Below, one piece after another: positions 9,352 to 16,451 of a stretch of 34,778 nt of DNA; within the stretch, counting starts at the first letter, position 1, and each line of letters starts with the position of its first letter. The DNA lies in the NCBI GenBank assembly GCA_002722705.1, contig PBMP01000084.1, positions 1-34,778 on the forward strand. The letters run 5' to 3'. The DNA is from Pseudobdellovibrionaceae bacterium. Its GTDB lineage: Bacteria > Bdellovibrionota > UBA1018 > UBA6935. The notes beneath the pieces were generated by a model. It had not been told where the DNA came from. It saw only the letters and a program-made list of their open reading frames with translations, and ran no database searches. The position numbers and the translations under genes were made by a program.

Positions 9352-9528
9352 CTATTTGCTCCTTGGCTTTATCGTTTTATCAACTCTAGAGTTTATTTTA
9401 ACTTTTCCTAGAGTTTTCTCTGAAATTAAATTATCTAAAAATCCTTCTATTAGTCCTTCGATATCTTTCGTATTTACTTCTGGGTCCTTGACAATTCGTC
9501 CCTTCAACCACTTCGTATCAACAATCAT
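9352..9528 (-). CDS. Small 58-residue protein between TPR gene and glycosyltransferase gene
   Basis: An easily missed gene. On the minus strand an ATG (9526-9528) is preceded by the strong ribosome binding site AAGGAGGA and opens 58 codons to a TAG at 9352-9354. That stop is 2 bp before the ATG of the glycosyltransferase gene, giving tight coupling. The product starts MIVDTKWLKGRIVKDP, continues with a likely amphipathic helix (about residues 20-38, TKDIEGLIEGFLDNLI) and ends in a basic tail. It has no membrane segment. I recognise no family; a small regulator or chaperone of flagellar genes is a guess. Upstream of it AAAAGC/GCTTTT with a run of T (9545-9567) could be a weak attenuator. Confidence 0.65.
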   Translation of the reverse strand: MIVDTKWLKGRIVKDPEVNTKDIEGLIEGFLDNLISEKTLGKVKINSRVDKTIKPRSK

Positions 9529-9569
9529 CCGTCCTCCTTGACAGAAAAAAGCCCATCCTTAGCTTTTAA

Positions 9570-10697
9570 TTAATTCATTTTTTTTAAAACTAACTTTTTG
9601 AGTTTTTTAGCTCCTTCGTGTTCCGCTCTCATTTGTAAAAGTTTTTGTATATTTTTAAGTGAATCTTCATAGTGATGAATATGGTATTGCATTGCAGCCA
9701 AGCTATACAAAAGATTAGGATTAATCGGTGCTTGATTTACATACTTTTGAACTAGTTTTTCCGCTTTTTCGTAAAGTTTAAGTTCAAAACCCAATCTTAC
9801 TAAATAAAAAATAGCTGTTGGATTTTGAATATTTCTTTCTAAACTTTTTGCAAATGAATCCATTGCTTGAAGCCTTTTTCCTAGACTTAAATAGCATGAG
9901 CCCATACCAAAATAAGAAGATGCATCTTCTGAGTGTATCTGACTTCCTTTTTTAAAATACTCAAGAGCTTCAGGAACACGATTTCTGCTCATTTCTAATG
10001 ATCCTAATGCATTATAACTTCTTGAGTCTTTAGGCGCGATTTTTGTCACCTGCTTATAGTGAATTTCTGCTTCAGTAAACCGTTCTGCTTTTTGCCAACA
10101 TTCAGCTGCCCGAAAATGGAGATAAACTTGATCTTCATTTTCGACGTTTTTCAGTAACAAAGCTCTTTCATAAGTTTCTGCTGCATAAGTCCAACGACCA
10201 AGCCGTTGCAATACTGAACAAAGTCTTTTGAAAGTTTTAAAAGAAGGGTGATATGCTGCGGACTCTTCATAATAAGAAAGTGCTTTTTCATAGTCTTTCT
10301 CACCTTCATAAGTAATCGCTATTCCAAACAGACCTTCTGCTGAATGACTTCCATTTTTAATAATGGCATTATAAATATTTCTCGCTAAATCAAAGTCTTT
10401 TGCTTTTACTAATATTTTTGCATTTTCAAATAAAAACTCGATATCTAATGTACCTGTCTTTGAAAACGCAGGTCTCAACTTAGGGGAAGATCGATAAGGC
10501 CGACTCTGTTCTTGCTCTTCATCAAATTCCTTTATTATTTTATCATTAATTTTATCATTTACAGTAACAAGATATGATTCAGAGTTTGGATCTTTTCCAT
10601 AACGAATCATATCAATCTCTGTTGAATCTTTAAAATCAGTTTTGTTTTTTATCGTATCCAAAATTTTATTTTGAATGTCTAAATCATTTTGATTCAT
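9570..10697 (-). CDS. TPR-repeat protein in the flagellar-filament operon
   Basis: A 375-residue soluble protein. The first ~95 residues are charged and probably disordered. From about residue 85 to 370 there are around eight tetratricopeptide repeats, seen as recurring patterns such as ARNIYNAIIKNGSHSAEGLFG, YEKALSYYEESAAYHPS, AEIHYKQVTKIAPKDSRSYNALG and ALEYFKKGSQIHSEDASSYFG. TPR arrays bind partner proteins; in this context a scaffold for flagellin, for chaperones or for the adjacent glycosyltransferase is plausible (some flagellin-glycosylating enzymes carry TPRs), but that is inference. Its ATG overlaps the stop of the upstream coiled-coil gene by 4 bp (ATGA), showing translational coupling. 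Confidence 0.85.
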   Translation of the reverse strand: MNQNDLDIQNKILDTIKNKTDFKDSTEIDMIRYGKDPNSESYLVTVNDKINDKIIKEFDEEQEQSRPYRSSPKLRPAFSKTGTLDIEFLFENAKILVKAKDFDLARNIYNAIIKNGSHSAEGLFGIAITYEGEKDYEKALSYYEESAAYHPSFKTFKRLCSVLQRLGRWTYAAETYERALLLKNVENEDQVYLHFRAAECWQKAERFTEAEIHYKQVTKIAPKDSRSYNALGSLEMSRNRVPEALEYFKKGSQIHSEDASSYFGMGSCYLSLGKRLQAMDSFAKSLERNIQNPTAIFYLVRLGFELKLYEKAEKLVQKYVNQAPINPNLLYSLAAMQYHIHHYEDSLKNIQKLLQMRAEHEGAKKLKKLVLKKMN

Positions 10698-11122
10698 ACT
10701 TGTTGATCTAACTCCCGACCTCGATCTTTTTCATTTTTACTTTTAAATTTATTCATTTTTGATGTTTTTTCTTTAGTTTTAGTCATTTCTAAAGAAACCT
10801 TATCTTGTTCCTCTCGAATCATTTGAATTACTTTTTCATCTAAAACTTTTATTTCTTGTACAATTCTTTCTTTTTCTTCAAATTCAGACTTTAAATGCAA
10901 TCGATCAGATTCAGATAATTTTAGTTTTTCTATTTCTTTTAATTTTCGATTGATCTGATCATCAACAATTTCACATGCTTTAATCACAGAATCTCGTTTA
11001 TTTTGTAAATGTATAAGCTGTACTAACTGAGGATCCAGTGGTGTATTAATAAAGTGGACAGTTAAATCTCTAAACTTTCTTAAAAGTTTATTTTTCTGTA
11101 CTACGAGTTCAACGATATTCAT
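10694..11122 (-). CDS. Coiled-coil protein, possible FliT/FlgN-type flagellar chaperone
   Basis: A 142-residue, highly charged protein that is predicted nearly all helical, with heptad patterns from about residue 45 to 115 (INRKLKEIEKLKLSESDRL, EEKERIVQEIKVLDEKVI) and a lysine-rich tail. It starts 3 bp after fliS and overlaps the TPR gene by 4 bp. In many bacteria the gene after fliS is fliT, a small helical chaperone for the FliD cap protein. Size, helical content and position fit that role, but the sequence similarity is not strong enough for me to assign the symbol. Confidence 0.8.
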   Translation of the reverse strand: MNIVELVVQKNKLLRKFRDLTVHFINTPLDPQLVQLIHLQNKRDSVIKACEIVDDQINRKLKEIEKLKLSESDRLHLKSEFEEKERIVQEIKVLDEKVIQMIREEQDKVSLEMTKTKEKTSKMNKFKSKNEKDRGRELDQQV

Positions 11123-11125
11123 ACT

Positions 11126-11527
11126 CTAACCATTCGTTCCTTGATCGGCTATCCCTTTAGCTATTTTTTCTGCTGCACCTCTCCAGCCTTCCAGTAAAGT
11201 TTCAAGAGATTTTTGAACAGCAGCTAAATCTTCCTTGCTATTATTCAGATTAGCGCTTACGAGCTTCTCTGTCATAAAATTGTACAGGGCTTCTAAATCT
11301 TCAGCAACTTTTCCACCTTTTTCATGATCTAAAGAAGTCGTTAATTCGATCACAATGTCATGTGCCTTGATTATTGATTCACCTTTGATTTTCATATCCT
11401 CTTTATCAATTGCGATCGATGCTTTTTTGACATATTTAATGGCAGCCTCGTAAAGCATTAATAAAATTTGAACGGGACTCGCTGTCATTACGGCTGTTTG
11501 CTTATATGCTCCATATCCATTGCTCAT
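11126..11527 (-). CDS. fliS: Flagellin export chaperone FliS
   Basis: Cytoplasmic chaperone that binds the flagellin C-terminus and prevents premature polymerisation before export. The 133-residue protein has the family's N-terminal pattern NGYGAYKQTAVMTASPVQILLMLYEAAIKYV in outline, followed by helices with IIKAHDIVIELTTSLD and LEALYNFMTEKLVSAN, matching FliS in order and length. It lies 9 bp downstream of fliD with a TAGGAG-type ribosome binding site, the usual fliD-fliS order. Confidence 0.95.
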   Translation of the reverse strand: MSNGYGAYKQTAVMTASPVQILLMLYEAAIKYVKKASIAIDKEDMKIKGESIIKAHDIVIELTTSLDHEKGGKVAEDLEALYNFMTEKLVSANLNNSKEDLAAVQKSLETLLEGWRGAAEKIAKGIADQGTNG

Positions 11528-11536
11528 TTTTTTCTC

Positions 11537-12925
11537 CTATCCCAAGAGCTGGCCCAATAAATCACCACCACCTCCTAAATTTGCTTGAACATATGCTTGT
11601 TGGGCCTGCATGCTCGCCAAGCTCCCCTGTAAACGCGCAAAACGCTGAGTTAAGGCTTGAGCCCTTCTTTCAAGTGCGTCTGTTTTTCGATTAATCTGAT
11701 CATCAATATTTTGAATTCGTCTCTTTAAAGACTTCTCTCTAGAACTTAAAAATCCATCGACTGGACGAGTCCAACCAGAAATCACAGAATCTAATTGATG
11801 GGCAAATCCATATTCACCTGCTAAAGATTCTGATACTGCACCAAAATCTTCTTCCATCAACTTGTTAAATTTATTTTTATCAAAAGTTAAATTTCCACTT
11901 CGATTGAATGAAATTCCAAGTTTGTTCAAATTAAAAATATCGTATTCACCATCTTCTTTCCAATGAACTGGAAATCCTTCATGCATTAAGTTCCTAAGAC
12001 GATATTCGATATTTGTTAAACCCGTATCTCCAGTAAAAGTTGAAGAGGTATCTGAACTATCATCGACCTGGTTTTGTTTATTGATAAAGTCTAAAACATC
12101 ATTTATTTTTTTTACGACTGCATCTACTTTTCCAGTAATTTTTTCAAAATCTTCAGAAATAGTCACTGTTATAGGAGAATCTGGTCTTTCTTTTAAAAGT
12201 TGTAAATTTACTCCCTGTAGAAAATTTGAAATATCATTAGATTCTGCATCTACTTCAAAACCATTTACCGTTAGAAACGCATTTTGTGCTTCACGATCAT
12301 TATCGATCCAGATAGTAGAATTTCCATCCATAAAATATAACTCTGGAGTTTCAACTTCTACGAGTTCACCGTCGTTTTTAGCGTTAAAAATAAGCTTCCA
12401 TGGATTATCTGGATCATACACATCCCTAATGACTGATGCCGTAATTGGAGCATTAGGATCATCATTAATTTTTCGAGCTACACCGTGTAAACTACTTTCC
12501 TCTTCATCTATGAAAATTTCATAGTTTTGATCTACAGTACTAACCGCAATAAATCCAATTCCTAAAGACTTTTCATCTGGGTTTTCAAATCCATTTGTAA
12601 TTGCCCCTGTTCTACCCGCAAGACGATCAATTTCAATATTGAAGGTGCCTGTTTGAGCCACTTCTTTATCTACAGTGACGTTAATAAATCCTTCTCCATC
12701 TCCTAAATCAACTTTCAACTCTCTTAATTTTCTTACATTAGATATTTCATTAATTTCTTTTTTGAAATCAGAGAACATTCCTTTAAACTCGTTAAAAAGC
12801 TTGAGTTTTTGTTCTTGAGTTTTTTTTCTACCCTCAAGCGAACGAATAGGCTGAGACTCTGCCTCTATAATTTTATTAATAGCCTGTTGAAATTGCCCTC
12901 CAGAAGGGTCGAATCGCAAACCCAC
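11537..12925 (-). CDS. fliD: Flagellar filament cap protein FliD (HAP2)
   Basis: Cap at the filament tip that guides flagellin polymerisation; exported through the flagellar type III system. The 462-residue protein has a FliD N-terminal region (GLRFDPSGGQFQQAINKIIE..., with a coiled-coil RKKTQEQKLKLFNEFKGMF) and a central variable region including FNIEIDRLAG. Its FliD_C region runs from about residue 215 to 455, with LTVNGFEVDAESNDISNFLQ, FDKNKFNKLMEEDFGAV and the final coiled coil IQNIDDQINRKTDALERRAQ. The start is GTG at 12925 with AGGAGG well placed. A candidate sigma-70 promoter lies in the 101 bp gap upstream, so fliD and its followers may be expressed independently of the flaG-like gene. 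Confidence 0.93.
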   Translation of the reverse strand: MGLRFDPSGGQFQQAINKIIEAESQPIRSLEGRKKTQEQKLKLFNEFKGMFSDFKKEINEISNVRKLRELKVDLGDGEGFINVTVDKEVAQTGTFNIEIDRLAGRTGAITNGFENPDEKSLGIGFIAVSTVDQNYEIFIDEEESSLHGVARKINDDPNAPITASVIRDVYDPDNPWKLIFNAKNDGELVEVETPELYFMDGNSTIWIDNDREAQNAFLTVNGFEVDAESNDISNFLQGVNLQLLKERPDSPITVTISEDFEKITGKVDAVVKKINDVLDFINKQNQVDDSSDTSSTFTGDTGLTNIEYRLRNLMHEGFPVHWKEDGEYDIFNLNKLGISFNRSGNLTFDKNKFNKLMEEDFGAVSESLAGEYGFAHQLDSVISGWTRPVDGFLSSREKSLKRRIQNIDDQINRKTDALERRAQALTQRFARLQGSLASMQAQQAYVQANLGGGGDLLGQLLG

Positions 12926-12987
12926 GGATCCTCCTGATCCTTTATTTCTAAAATAAGCCCTCTCATCCTAAGAGAACTTGTCTTTTT

Positions 12988-13016
12988 ATTATGATAAGAG
13001 ATGAAATGATTTCCAA
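12988..13016 (-). promoter_or_regulatory. Candidate sigma-70 promoter for fliD operon
   Basis: On the minus strand TTGGAA (13011-13016), a 17-base spacer and CATAAT (12988-12993), five of six matches to the -10 consensus, about 60 bases before the fliD GTG. It was found by eye in an AT-rich gap, so chance occurrence is possible. Confidence 0.35.
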
Positions 13017-13026
13017 TCGGAAGAAT

Positions 13027-13779
13027 TTACCTGGTGAAATGAACTCTTTTAAAATACATACTCCCCTGCGACTTAACAAGGTACTCTCCATGAACTCGAG
13101 GAAATCCCACATTGATGTATTGAAATTCTTTTTCCCCTATTTTTTTTCGATATTCGTCACGATCATGACAATGGCCTGCCACCACACAATCAAATCCTTT
13201 TGAAAAAAACTTTTCTGCGTACTGATGATATATTTCTATTAATCTAGAAATGGACTTTTCATCAGGGGCAAGACGTTCTTCTATACGTGTTTGAGAGGAT
13301 CCGCGACTAAGCGTTCTTCCTAAAAAGTCAATAAATTGACCTGATGAAATTGCTACAAAACATTTAATCCAAATACTTCTCCAAAATTTTCTTAACAAAA
13401 GATAAGACTTATCGTGAGGATTTGCCAGATCACCATGAGTAATGATTATTTTTCGAGAATCATGCTCAAGAGCTACAAAAGAATCCACTATATTAATTGA
13501 AGAACTTTCTCCAAAAATTCCTTTTAAAAGAAAATCATGATTTCCTTCTATATAATAGAAGATCACTCCCTCTTTTGATTTTTTTTGAACGATAGAAATA
13601 AATTTTTCGAAATTTTTTTGATAAAATTGCTTGTTTCCGATCCAATGGTCAAAAATATCTCCTGCAAAAACAAAGAAGTCCCCACTCATTGGTTCATTTT
13701 CGATTAAATTTAATAAATCTTGATAGATAGAGTCTCTCGAAGATTCTATATGAAGATCAGAAATAACATAGACATCCAT
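13027..13779 (-). CDS. UDP-2,3-diacylglucosamine diphosphatase-like metallophosphoesterase (LpxH-like)
   Basis: Calcineurin-like phosphoesterase of 250 residues. Metal-binding motifs appear in order: D8-x-H10 (SDLHI), GDIFDHW (D41), GNHD (N80-H81-D82), HGD (H115) and GHCH (H203, H205). The spacing and the DHW after the second motif fit LpxH, which cleaves UDP-diacylglucosamine to lipid X in lipid A synthesis at the inner membrane. An unrelated phosphatase of the same fold cannot be excluded. It lies inside a flagellar operon, 41 bp after the flaG-like gene and 101 bp before fliD, an odd place for a lipid A enzyme. The ribosome binding site is weak. Confidence 0.8.
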   Translation of the reverse strand: MDVYVISDLHIESSRDSIYQDLLNLIENEPMSGDFFVFAGDIFDHWIGNKQFYQKNFEKFISIVQKKSKEGVIFYYIEGNHDFLLKGIFGESSSINIVDSFVALEHDSRKIIITHGDLANPHDKSYLLLRKFWRSIWIKCFVAISSGQFIDFLGRTLSRGSSQTRIEERLAPDEKSISRLIEIYHQYAEKFFSKGFDCVVAGHCHDRDEYRKKIGEKEFQYINVGFPRVHGEYLVKSQGSMYFKRVHFTR

Positions 13780-13820
13780 AAAATGAACATAACTGAGACA
13801 TCAAAAAGATCCAAGAGGCA

Positions 13821-14171
13821 TCAAATCTTTTTATCAATTAACTTTCCTTGAGAAACTTGTTCTTGAACAGCGGTTCGTAAATCAAGAAACTCTTCGCCAC
13901 TCATTTGACGTATTTGCTTTCCTTGAGAATCAGATAACACTACTCTTAAGCCTGGAGTCACACTTGCGTGAATTCCTCTTTCTTTTGCAAACTTAGCGCT
14001 CTCAAAATTTTCAATCGCATCGGTTAATTCTTCTTCTGATAATTCTTTTTTTTCTGGTTCAGAGTCTTGTTTCTTTTGTTCTTGTTCAAGGTGTTCTTTA
14101 AAAGAGTCTTGAGCGTCTTTTTTAGACTGTATTTTATGAATTGAATTGATGAGTAAATTGCCGATTTTCAC
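13821..14171 (-). CDS. flaG: FlaG-family protein
   Basis: A 116-residue protein, N-terminally charged and probably disordered. Its C-terminal half matches the FlaG pattern: a beta segment LRVVLSDSQGKQIRQMSGEEFLDLRT, where most family members read '..D..TGEVIRQIPPEE.L.L', followed by a final helix with GKLIDKKI. FlaG proteins are encoded next to flagellins and fliD and influence filament length. The start is GTG at 14171 with AAGAGGG seven bases upstream; no in-frame ATG fits better. It is the first gene after the flagellin 1 terminator and heads the fliD operon. Confidence 0.7.
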   Translation of the reverse strand: MKIGNLLINSIHKIQSKKDAQDSFKEHLEQEQKKQDSEPEKKELSEEELTDAIENFESAKFAKERGIHASVTPGLRVVLSDSQGKQIRQMSGEEFLDLRTAVQEQVSQGKLIDKKI

Positions 14172-14241
14172 GTAAAAACCCTCTTAATAGCTTTACGGAA
14201 TATTTAAAAGAAAAATGAAGTCATATTTTTGACAAAAAAAA

Positions 14242-14270
14242 CCCCCTAGGCTCTCGGCAATCCTAGGGGG
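14242..14270 (-). terminator. Rho-independent terminator downstream of flagellin 1
   Basis: Perfect 9 bp stem CCCCCTAGG / CCTAGGGGG with an 11-base loop. On the minus strand it is followed directly by a run of seven T (plus-strand A run 14234-14241). It separates the flagellin 1 transcript from the flaG-like gene that starts at 14171. Confidence 0.9.
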
Positions 14271-14284
14271 AATGGGCTTCTTAA

Positions 14285-14310
14285 ACCCTTTTTGCACTAT
14301 TACAAAAAGG
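14285..14310 (-). repeat. Middle stem-loop of a three-hairpin 3' region
   Basis: CCTTTTTG pairs with CAAAAAGG around an eight-base loop, with a looser outer extension (AAA with TTT). It lies between the terminator at 14242-14270 and the stem-loop at 14338-14374 in the 3' untranslated region of flagellin 1. Confidence 0.5.
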
Positions 14311-14337
14311 ATTTGGGCGCAATTTTTAAAACTTTTA

Positions 14338-14374
14338 TAAGGGAAGAAAGGCATCAATGTCCTTTCTTCCCTTA
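14338..14374 (-). terminator. Strong stem-loop right after flagellin 1 stop
   Basis: Fourteen-base perfect stem TAAGGGAAGAAAGG / CCTTTCTTCCCTTA with a nine-base loop, 12 bases beyond the flagellin 1 stop. On the minus strand it is followed by TATAAAAGTTTTAAAAATT, not a clean T run. It may terminate or, more likely together with the later terminator, protect the mRNA 3' end. Confidence 0.65.
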
Positions 14375-14386
14375 AGTGTACCTAAC

Positions 14387-15220
14387 TTAGATTAATTCCA
14401 AAGCTTTCATTGGCGCGACGTTTGCCTGAGCCAAAACTGAAATTCCAGTACTTTTTAGAATATTATGAGTGACCAATTTCGCACTTTCATCTGCAATATC
14501 AGTATCAATCACTCTTGATCTTGCTGCTTCTAAATTCTGTCTATTAATAGAAAGATTATTCACTCTTGATCTGAGTTTATTTTGTGCAGCACCTAATCGA
14601 GCTCTTGATCCACTCACTCGATCAATTGCATTATCAATTGAATCCAAAGAGTCTCTTGCAGAGCCAATACTTGAAGCCTCAATCCCATCAATTCCTAGAG
14701 CAGACGTAGTCACATCATTCTCGTCTATTGATAAATTGACTCGGTCGGGTTCCTTATTTCGAATTCCCACTTGAATATCAAGATCACCTTTGTCGCTTTC
14801 TCCATTTAACAAATTTGTTCCATTAAATGAGGTTACATTTGCGATGCGATCGATCTCACCAACAATGCTTTCTACTTCCGTTTGAATAAAACCTCGTTCA
14901 CGGTCACCGACAGTATCTGAAGCTGCCTGAATAGAAAGCTCTCTTAAACGAACGAGCATATTTGCTATTTCATTAAGGCCACCTTCTGCAACCTGAACAA
15001 AAGAAATTCCGTCATTCGCATTTCTTTCTGCCTGATGCATTGAACGAATCTGTGCACGCAGATTTTCACTAATAGATAAACCGGCTGCGTCGTCACCTGC
15101 ATTGACAATTCTTCGCCCAGTTGCCAATCTCTGATAAGATTTTTCTTGCTCTAAACTTCGATTTCGCACAACTCTTTGTGCTGCTAACGATGCAATATTT
15201 GTATTTACTCTCAAGCCCAT
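14387..15220 (-). CDS. fliC: Flagellin (copy 1)
   Basis: Structural subunit of the filament. The 277-residue protein consists of the conserved N-terminal D0/D1 domain (GLRVNTNIASLAAQRVV; LATGRRIVNAGDDAAGLSIS; ANDGISFVQVAEGGLNEI; FNGTNLLNG) and C-terminal D1/D0 domain (LGAAQNKLRSRVNNL; AARSRVIDTDIADESA; SVLAQAN), with almost no variable D2/D3 region. The same length as copy 2 points to duplication. The ATG follows GAGGT about 11 bases upstream. Transcription probably starts about 270 bases upstream from a sigma-28 promoter at 15499-15525, and ends at the stem-loops between 14242 and 14374, so it forms a single-gene unit. Confidence 0.97.
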   Translation of the reverse strand: MGLRVNTNIASLAAQRVVRNRSLEQEKSYQRLATGRRIVNAGDDAAGLSISENLRAQIRSMHQAERNANDGISFVQVAEGGLNEIANMLVRLRELSIQAASDTVGDRERGFIQTEVESIVGEIDRIANVTSFNGTNLLNGESDKGDLDIQVGIRNKEPDRVNLSIDENDVTTSALGIDGIEASSIGSARDSLDSIDNAIDRVSGSRARLGAAQNKLRSRVNNLSINRQNLEAARSRVIDTDIADESAKLVTHNILKSTGISVLAQANVAPMKALELI

Positions 15221-15491
15221 AACAAACGTACCTCAATGGTTATCGTTTCTAAAAAGAAGCTTTGGAAACCAAAAGGCCGAGACAAAGTTCTCTTAGAAAC
15301 AAAAGTTATTGTTTAGATCAAGGTCTTGAGAAAATATGAATTGAAAAAACTAAGCTGCTTTTTACGAATGAAAAAGACGAAACTTAGGCTATACCGTATC
15401 GATGAAAGAAAGCTTTTCTCTGCTTCTGACATCACCTCCCCGTGCATTCACGGAGACTTTGACCGTCACCAAGGAACCTTTCCTTGCTGAC
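15221..15491 (-). ncRNA. Long leader (5' UTR) of flagellin 1 with structured, GC-richer segment
   Basis: The gap between the two flagellin genes is 397 bp. On the minus strand it holds the flagellin 2 stem-loop, the sigma-28 promoter and then about 270 bases of leader. Bases 15420-15490 are richer in G+C than their surroundings and fold into two stem-loops: CAAGGAA/TTCCTTG with a three-base loop (15470-15486), and TCTCCGTG/CACGGGGA with a four-base loop (15437-15456, one wobble). A 26-codon frame opening with GTG at 15469 and ending at 15389 overlaps them. I checked it by eye against c-di-GMP and TPP riboswitch consensus sequences and saw no match. It may be a regulatory leader. Confidence 0.4.
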
Positions 15492-15498
15492 AATAAGC

Positions 15499-15525
15499 AT
15501 ATCGGAGCACTGCGTAAATACTTTA
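15499..15525 (-). promoter_or_regulatory. Sigma-28 (FliA) promoter of flagellin 1
   Basis: On the minus strand: TAAAGTAT (15518-15525), exactly 11 bases, then TCCGATAT (15499-15506). The flagellar sigma-28 consensus is TAAAGTTT-N11-GCCGATAA, so 7 of 8 and 6 of 8 positions match with ideal spacing. It lies just after the stem-loop of flagellin 2 and points at flagellin 1, the expected class of late flagellar gene. Confidence 0.8.
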
Positions 15526-15542
15526 GTAAAAAAACAAATTTA

Positions 15543-15585
15543 TCGTCTTTTGAGACCTGGTTTTACCCATAATCCCAAAAGACGA
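15543..15585 (-). terminator. Terminator downstream of flagellin 2
   Basis: Thirteen-base stem TCGTCTTTTGGGA / TCTCAAAAGACGA (one wobble) with an internal loop, 32 bases beyond the flagellin 2 stop. On the minus strand it is followed by TAAATTTGTTTTTTTAC, a T-rich tract. It isolates flagellin 2 from the flagellin 1 promoter. Confidence 0.75.
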
Positions 15586-15617
15586 ATGATATAAGAAAGT
15601 TATCTGTTCTCTGAAGC

Positions 15618-16451
15618 TTATCCTAGAAGCTGTAACGCTCTCATACTATTTTGATTTGCTTGACTGAGAACCGACACACCTGCAGAAGTTAAGATATTTG
15701 AACGAGTCAATTCAGCAGTCTCACTTGCAATATCGACATCATAGATTCGACTTCTCGCAGCTGATAAGTTCTCATCATAGATTTTTAAGTTTCTGATGGT
15801 AGACTCAAGTCTATTTTGTTGAGCACCTAGATCAGAACGATTTTCTACAACCATATCAATTGCGTTATCAATTGCTGCAAGAGACTCTTGGGAAGCTTCT
15901 CTTGAAAGCGTATTGAAATCTGCAAGACCTAAAGCATCAGTCGTTGAATTCGTCTTAGACGTATCCAAATAAAATCGATCGAGCTCTGGATCATTCATCG
16001 GACCTACTTGAATCTGTAGAACCTCACCACTTCCATTTAATAGATTTTTTCCATTAAACTCAGTACCATTTGCGATTCGATCAACCTCTTGTTTCAATTG
16101 CTGAACCTCTTTATCAATGTAAGATCGCTCTTTATCACCAATAGTGTCAGAGGCACTTTGAACAGCAAGCTCTCTAAAACGCACTAAAACGTTATTAATT
16201 TCATTAAAAGATCCTTCAGCAACCTGAATCATTGAGATTCCGTCTTGAGCGTTTCTTGCGTTCTGACGAATCGAACCAATGTTAGCTCTCATTCTCTCAG
16301 AAATTGCTAAACCAGCTGCATCGTCGGCCGCTCGAACAATTCGAGTACCTGCTGCTAGTTTCTCAATTGATTTTTGCTGAGAAATATTATTTTTTTCCAA
16401 CGTCCGTTGAGCCGCAATCGACTGAACATTTGTATTTACACGCATACCCAT
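15618..16451 (-). CDS. fliC: Flagellin (copy 2)
   Basis: Second filament subunit of 277 residues, with conserved ends only: GMRVNTNVQSIAAQRTL, AGTRIVRAADDAAGLAISER, NAQDGISMIQVAEGSFNEI and FNGKNLLNGSG at the N-terminal side; AARSRIYDVDIASETAEL and SVLSQANQNSMRALQLLG at the C-terminal side. It has the same length and domain plan as copy 1 but clearly differs in sequence, so this is an older duplication rather than a recent copy. The ATG has a very strong ribosome binding site (TAGGAGGAAACT), better than that of copy 1, which suggests high expression. It is bounded by its own stem-loop at 15543-15585. Confidence 0.97.
   Translation of the reverse strand: MGMRVNTNVQSIAAQRTLEKNNISQQKSIEKLAAGTRIVRAADDAAGLAISERMRANIGSIRQNARNAQDGISMIQVAEGSFNEINNVLVRFRELAVQSASDTIGDKERSYIDKEVQQLKQEVDRIANGTEFNGKNLLNGSGEVLQIQVGPMNDPELDRFYLDTSKTNSTTDALGLADFNTLSREASQESLAAIDNAIDMVVENRSDLGAQQNRLESTIRNLKIYDENLSAARSRIYDVDIASETAELTRSNILTSAGVSVLSQANQNSMRALQLLG

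Noticed and set aside
12081..12524. 147-codon plus-strand frame
   Set aside because: Lies wholly antisense within fliD, which is a well-supported gene; Ser/Phe/Thr-rich product with no domain.
15420..15500. Flagellin 1 leader as a c-di-GMP riboswitch
   Set aside because: Checked by eye for the GEMM cores (GGCAAACC, GACGCAAAGCC) and did not find them; kept only as a structured leader.
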